In this document: positions 6,418 through 6,951 of the stretch, one piece after another
How the letters are laid out: every line of letters begins with the position of its first letter
Position numbering within the stretch: position 1 is the stretch's first letter
From: Cypionkella sp.
GTDB taxonomy: Bacteria; Pseudomonadota; Alphaproteobacteria; Rhodobacterales; Rhodobacteraceae
Direction of reading: 5' to 3'
Assembly: GCA_018063485.1 (NCBI GenBank)
Contig: JAGPBG010000115.1
Location: 1 to 6,951, forward strand
Length of the DNA stretch: 6,951 nt
Notes under the pieces: generated by a model
What the model was told of the DNA's origin: nothing
Seen by the model: the letters and a program-made list of their open reading frames with translations, nothing else
The model's database searches: none
Made by a program: the position numbers and the translations under genes

Positions 6418-6951
6418 ATAGCGGTTCCATATCACCGGCGGCGCGCTGTTCATGGAAGGCGCTCACGAAAGCGGCAAGGTTTTGGCTTGCGATGGCGTCG
6501 CGCAACCCCTGCATCAGGTCTTGATAGTAATGCAGGTTGTGCCACGTCAGCAGCATCGAGGCGATGATCTCCTGCGCGCGCACGACATGGTGAAGGTAAG
6601 CGCGGGAATAATTGCGGCAACAAGGGCAGGTGCAAGCCTCATCCAGCGGGCGTGGATCATTCTGGTGGCGGGCGTTTTTCAGGTTCACCTGCCCGCGACG
6701 GGTCCACCCCTGCGCGGTGCGCCCCGAGCGCGAGGGCAGCACACAATCCATCATGTCGATACCGCGCTCGACTGCGCCCACGATGTCATCGGGCTTGCCG
6801 ACACCCATCAGATAGCGCGGCTTATCGGCAGGCAAGATTTCGGGGGCATAGTCCAGCACGCCGAACATCGCCTCTTGCCCCTCTCCCACCGCCAGACCCC
6901 CAACGGCATAGCCGTCAAAACCGATGGCGCGCAGCTTTTCGGCAGATTCAG
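6416..6951 (-). CDS. tgt: tRNA-guanine transglycosylase (3' part, partial)
   Basis: Tgt swaps the guanine at position 34 of GUN-anticodon tRNAs (Asp, Asn, His, Tyr) for the queuosine precursor preQ1. The last 177 codons are present, about half the usual length of roughly 370-380. The frame is open across the window edge and its start lies outside. Visible are the substrate-binding loop [14 protein letters not shown], the family block [15 protein letters not shown], and the catalytic segment [15 protein letters not shown], whose second Asp matches the nucleophile of the Zymomonas enzyme (Asp280 there). The zinc site follows as CTCPCC (C-x-C-x-x-C) with the His of LTWHNL. The spacings, 38 residues from the Asp to the first Cys and 31 from that Cys to the His, agree with the Zymomonas numbering 280/318/349. 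The stop is TAG at 6416-6418. The exported-protein gene begins 8 bases later, suggesting an operon. Confidence 0.98.
   Translation of the reverse strand, partial: ESAEKLRAIGFDGYAVGGLAVGEGQEAMFGVLDYAPEILPADKPRYLMGVGKPDDIVGAVERGIDMMDCVLPSRSGRTAQGWTRRGQVNLKNARHQNDPRPLDEACTCPCCRNYSRAYLHHVVRAQEIIASMLLTWHNLHYYQDLMQGLRDAIASQNLAAFVSAFHEQRAAGDMEPL

Overview
The window looks like ordinary chromosomal DNA of an alphaproteobacterium, most likely Rhodobacteraceae (Roseobacter group). This is judged from the moderately high G+C, the codon use, the Lon and Tgt sequences, and a lon gene followed by an HU-like gene. No phage, CRISPR array, toxin-antitoxin pair or defence island is visible. I found no convincing undescribed multi-gene system, and I say so rather than force one.

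Layout from left to right. A plus-strand gene (11-2206) encodes a 731-residue membrane protein fused to a spermidine-synthase-like domain. It ends at a perfect 13-bp inverted repeat (2231-2262) that works as a shared bidirectional terminator. Everything to the right reads on the minus strand. Next to the terminator is tRNA-Val(CAC) (2264-2338). Only 13 nt from it is a divergent HU-family DNA-binding protein gene (2352-2789) with a recognisable sigma-70-type promoter (2842-2870). The 473-nt gap between that gene and lon holds the promoter, a decayed fragment that reads as the C-terminal end of an IS66-family transposase (about 2968-3152), and a strong hairpin after lon (3217-3251).

The ATP-dependent protease Lon (3263-5674) has all its catalytic residues. 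Upstream of it is a 187-nt leader or promoter region. Then come a small exported protein of unknown function (5862-6407) and the 3' part of tgt, queuine/preQ1 tRNA-guanine transglycosylase (6416 to the window edge). The exported-protein gene starts 8 nt after the tgt stop codon, so these two probably share a transcript. No clear terminator separates them from lon, but lon has a candidate promoter of its own.

Themes: protein quality control (Lon), tRNA supply and modification (tRNA-Val, Tgt) and nucleoid organisation (HU-like). The most informative points are the unusual HU-like protein, which lacks the canonical arm and C-terminal helix and carries a basic tail in front and an acidic tail behind; the IS66 fossil between lon and the HU-like gene; and the compact protein gene-tRNA-shared terminator arrangement.
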